DNA of 5,934 bases, taken from NCBI GenBank assembly GCA_900552055.1, contig URYI01000121.1, positions 1-5,934 on the forward strand. The letters run 5' to 3'. This stretch comes from an uncultured Eubacteriales bacterium. GTDB lineage: Bacteria; Bacillota; Clostridia; Christensenellales; QALW01. Positions 5,173 through 5,934 of the stretch are shown piece by piece. Made by a program: the position numbers and the translations under genes. Numbering within the stretch: the stretch's first letter is position 1; each line of letters starts with the position of its first letter. Below the pieces are notes generated by a model that was not told the origin of the DNA, made no database searches, and worked only from the letters and a program-made list of their open reading frames with translations.

Positions 5173-5934
5173 ATGAATTATCTGCTAGTACTTCTCGCCT
5201 CCGCAGCCTTCAGCCTGAACGGTTCCGCAATAAGAGTATTCCAGCTCAAATACCAAAAGACTAAAGCCTCCATGTATTTATTCCAGGGGGCATTCTGCCT
5301 AGTCGCAGCGGTTTTATACATATTGACCGGAGCATATAAAACCCCTCCCGCTCCAACAACCGTTCTCTTCGGCGTCCTGTTCGGAATATGTTTTATGGCG
5401 GCGTCCTCGCTGAACGCATATTGCTATGCTATAGGGCCTATGTCCATCACCACCGTTATATCCAGTATGAGCCTGGCTGTACCTCTGGCCTATTCCTGCA
5501 TATTTTTAAAAGAAACAATTTCCATCCCGGGGATAATAGGGCTAGGCCTGCTAACTCTGACCATGCTTATTTCCGCAATCCAAAGCAGCGCCCCTAAAAA
5601 ATCAGACATATCTCTAAAATGGTTTATGTGCGCAACTATACTTTTTATGCTGAATGGCAGTACAGCCACAATACAAAAGGCCGCCCTGCTTAAAACAGGA
5701 GCGGAACAGAACGGCATTTTTCTGACTATTGCTTACTCCGCTTCCTTTATACTTTTCATGCTGAAATTTATTCAAACTAATAAGAGTATAAAATTCAGAA
5801 TGTCTGAGCAGATAAATAAACCGCTCCGAGCCGGCGCGACGGCGGCAGTCAGCGGTGCAGGCACTTTCGGCGGAAACGGCCTGCTCGGCTATCTGAGCAC
5901 TCTGCTGCCGGCAGCCCTGCTCTATCCTGCGCAA
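5173..5934 (+). CDS. DMT/EamA-type membrane transporter, cut by window end
   Basis: Translation from the ATG at 5173 stays open for 254 codons to the window edge, so the C-terminus is missing. The protein is an integral membrane protein with about eight hydrophobic segments visible, for example near 1-20, 35-52, 63-85, 90-111, 118-136, 148-165, 180-198 and 225-250. Drug/metabolite transporter superfamily members have ten helices in two EamA repeats of about 140 residues, and the layout fits: the first repeat ends FLKETISIPGIIGLGLL (from about 111), like the usual acidic-residue and glycine pattern before helix five, and a charged linker (SSAPKKSD) leads to the second. Family members move metabolites, amino acids, nucleosides or sugars; the substrate here is unknown. 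It is divergent from the Gfo/Idh-type gene and probably transcribed from the promoter at 4846-4874 through the structured element. Its neighbours suggest import or export of a sugar-derived compound, but that is inference. Confidence 0.8.
   Translation, partial: MNYLLVLLASAAFSLNGSAIRVFQLKYQKTKASMYLFQGAFCLVAAVLYILTGAYKTPPAPTTVLFGVLFGICFMAASSLNAYCYAIGPMSITTVISSMSLAVPLAYSCIFLKETISIPGIIGLGLLTLTMLISAIQSSAPKKSDISLKWFMCATILFMLNGSTATIQKAALLKTGAEQNGIFLTIAYSASFILFMLKFIQTNKSIKFRMSEQINKPLRAGATAAVSGAGTFGGNGLLGYLSTLLPAALLYPAQ

Overview
The window looks like chromosomal DNA from a Gram-positive, probably anaerobic Clostridia-type Bacillota. This is inferred from moderate-GC genes set in AT-rich spacers, housekeeping promoters with perfect TATAAT boxes, purine-rich Shine-Dalgarno sites (AGGAGG, AAAGGA) and GC-rich intergenic hairpins. 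No rRNA, tRNA, CRISPR array or integrase is visible, and the taxonomic call is only a guess from style.

Layout, left to right. 1-53 holds back-to-back GC-rich hairpins. 54-333 is a spacer with a strong plus-strand promoter and an operator-like palindrome. 334-2016 (+) encodes a cytoplasmic GH99/WbsX-like barrel protein with a C-terminal beta-sandwich. A strong hairpin at 2074-2113 separates it from the converging gene at 2213-3271 (-), a LacI-family regulator with its own promoter. A long hairpin at 3439-3506 follows the next minus-strand gene, 3519-4730, a Gfo/Idh/MocA-fold protein resembling the GH109 side of that family. The divergent spacer 4731-5172 has promoters in both directions and a 266-bp element with 18-bp perfect inverted ends. 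The window ends inside a plus-strand DMT/EamA-type membrane transporter (5173 to beyond 5934).

Functionally this reads as a small carbohydrate (glycoside) utilisation locus: one barrel hydrolase candidate, one NAD-dependent oxidoreductase or GH109-like glycosidase candidate, a sugar-responsive type of repressor and a small-molecule transporter. Neither putative enzyme has a signal peptide, so they would act on oligosaccharides or glycosides already inside the cell. The substrate cannot be read from the sequence. All four genes appear to be separate transcription units.

The most unusual item is the 266-bp element. It sits between the transporter's promoter and its ribosome binding site, has TA at both ends, and can fold into a closed multibranch structure. 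It is either a MITE-like insertion in a 5' leader or a structured RNA made from that promoter.
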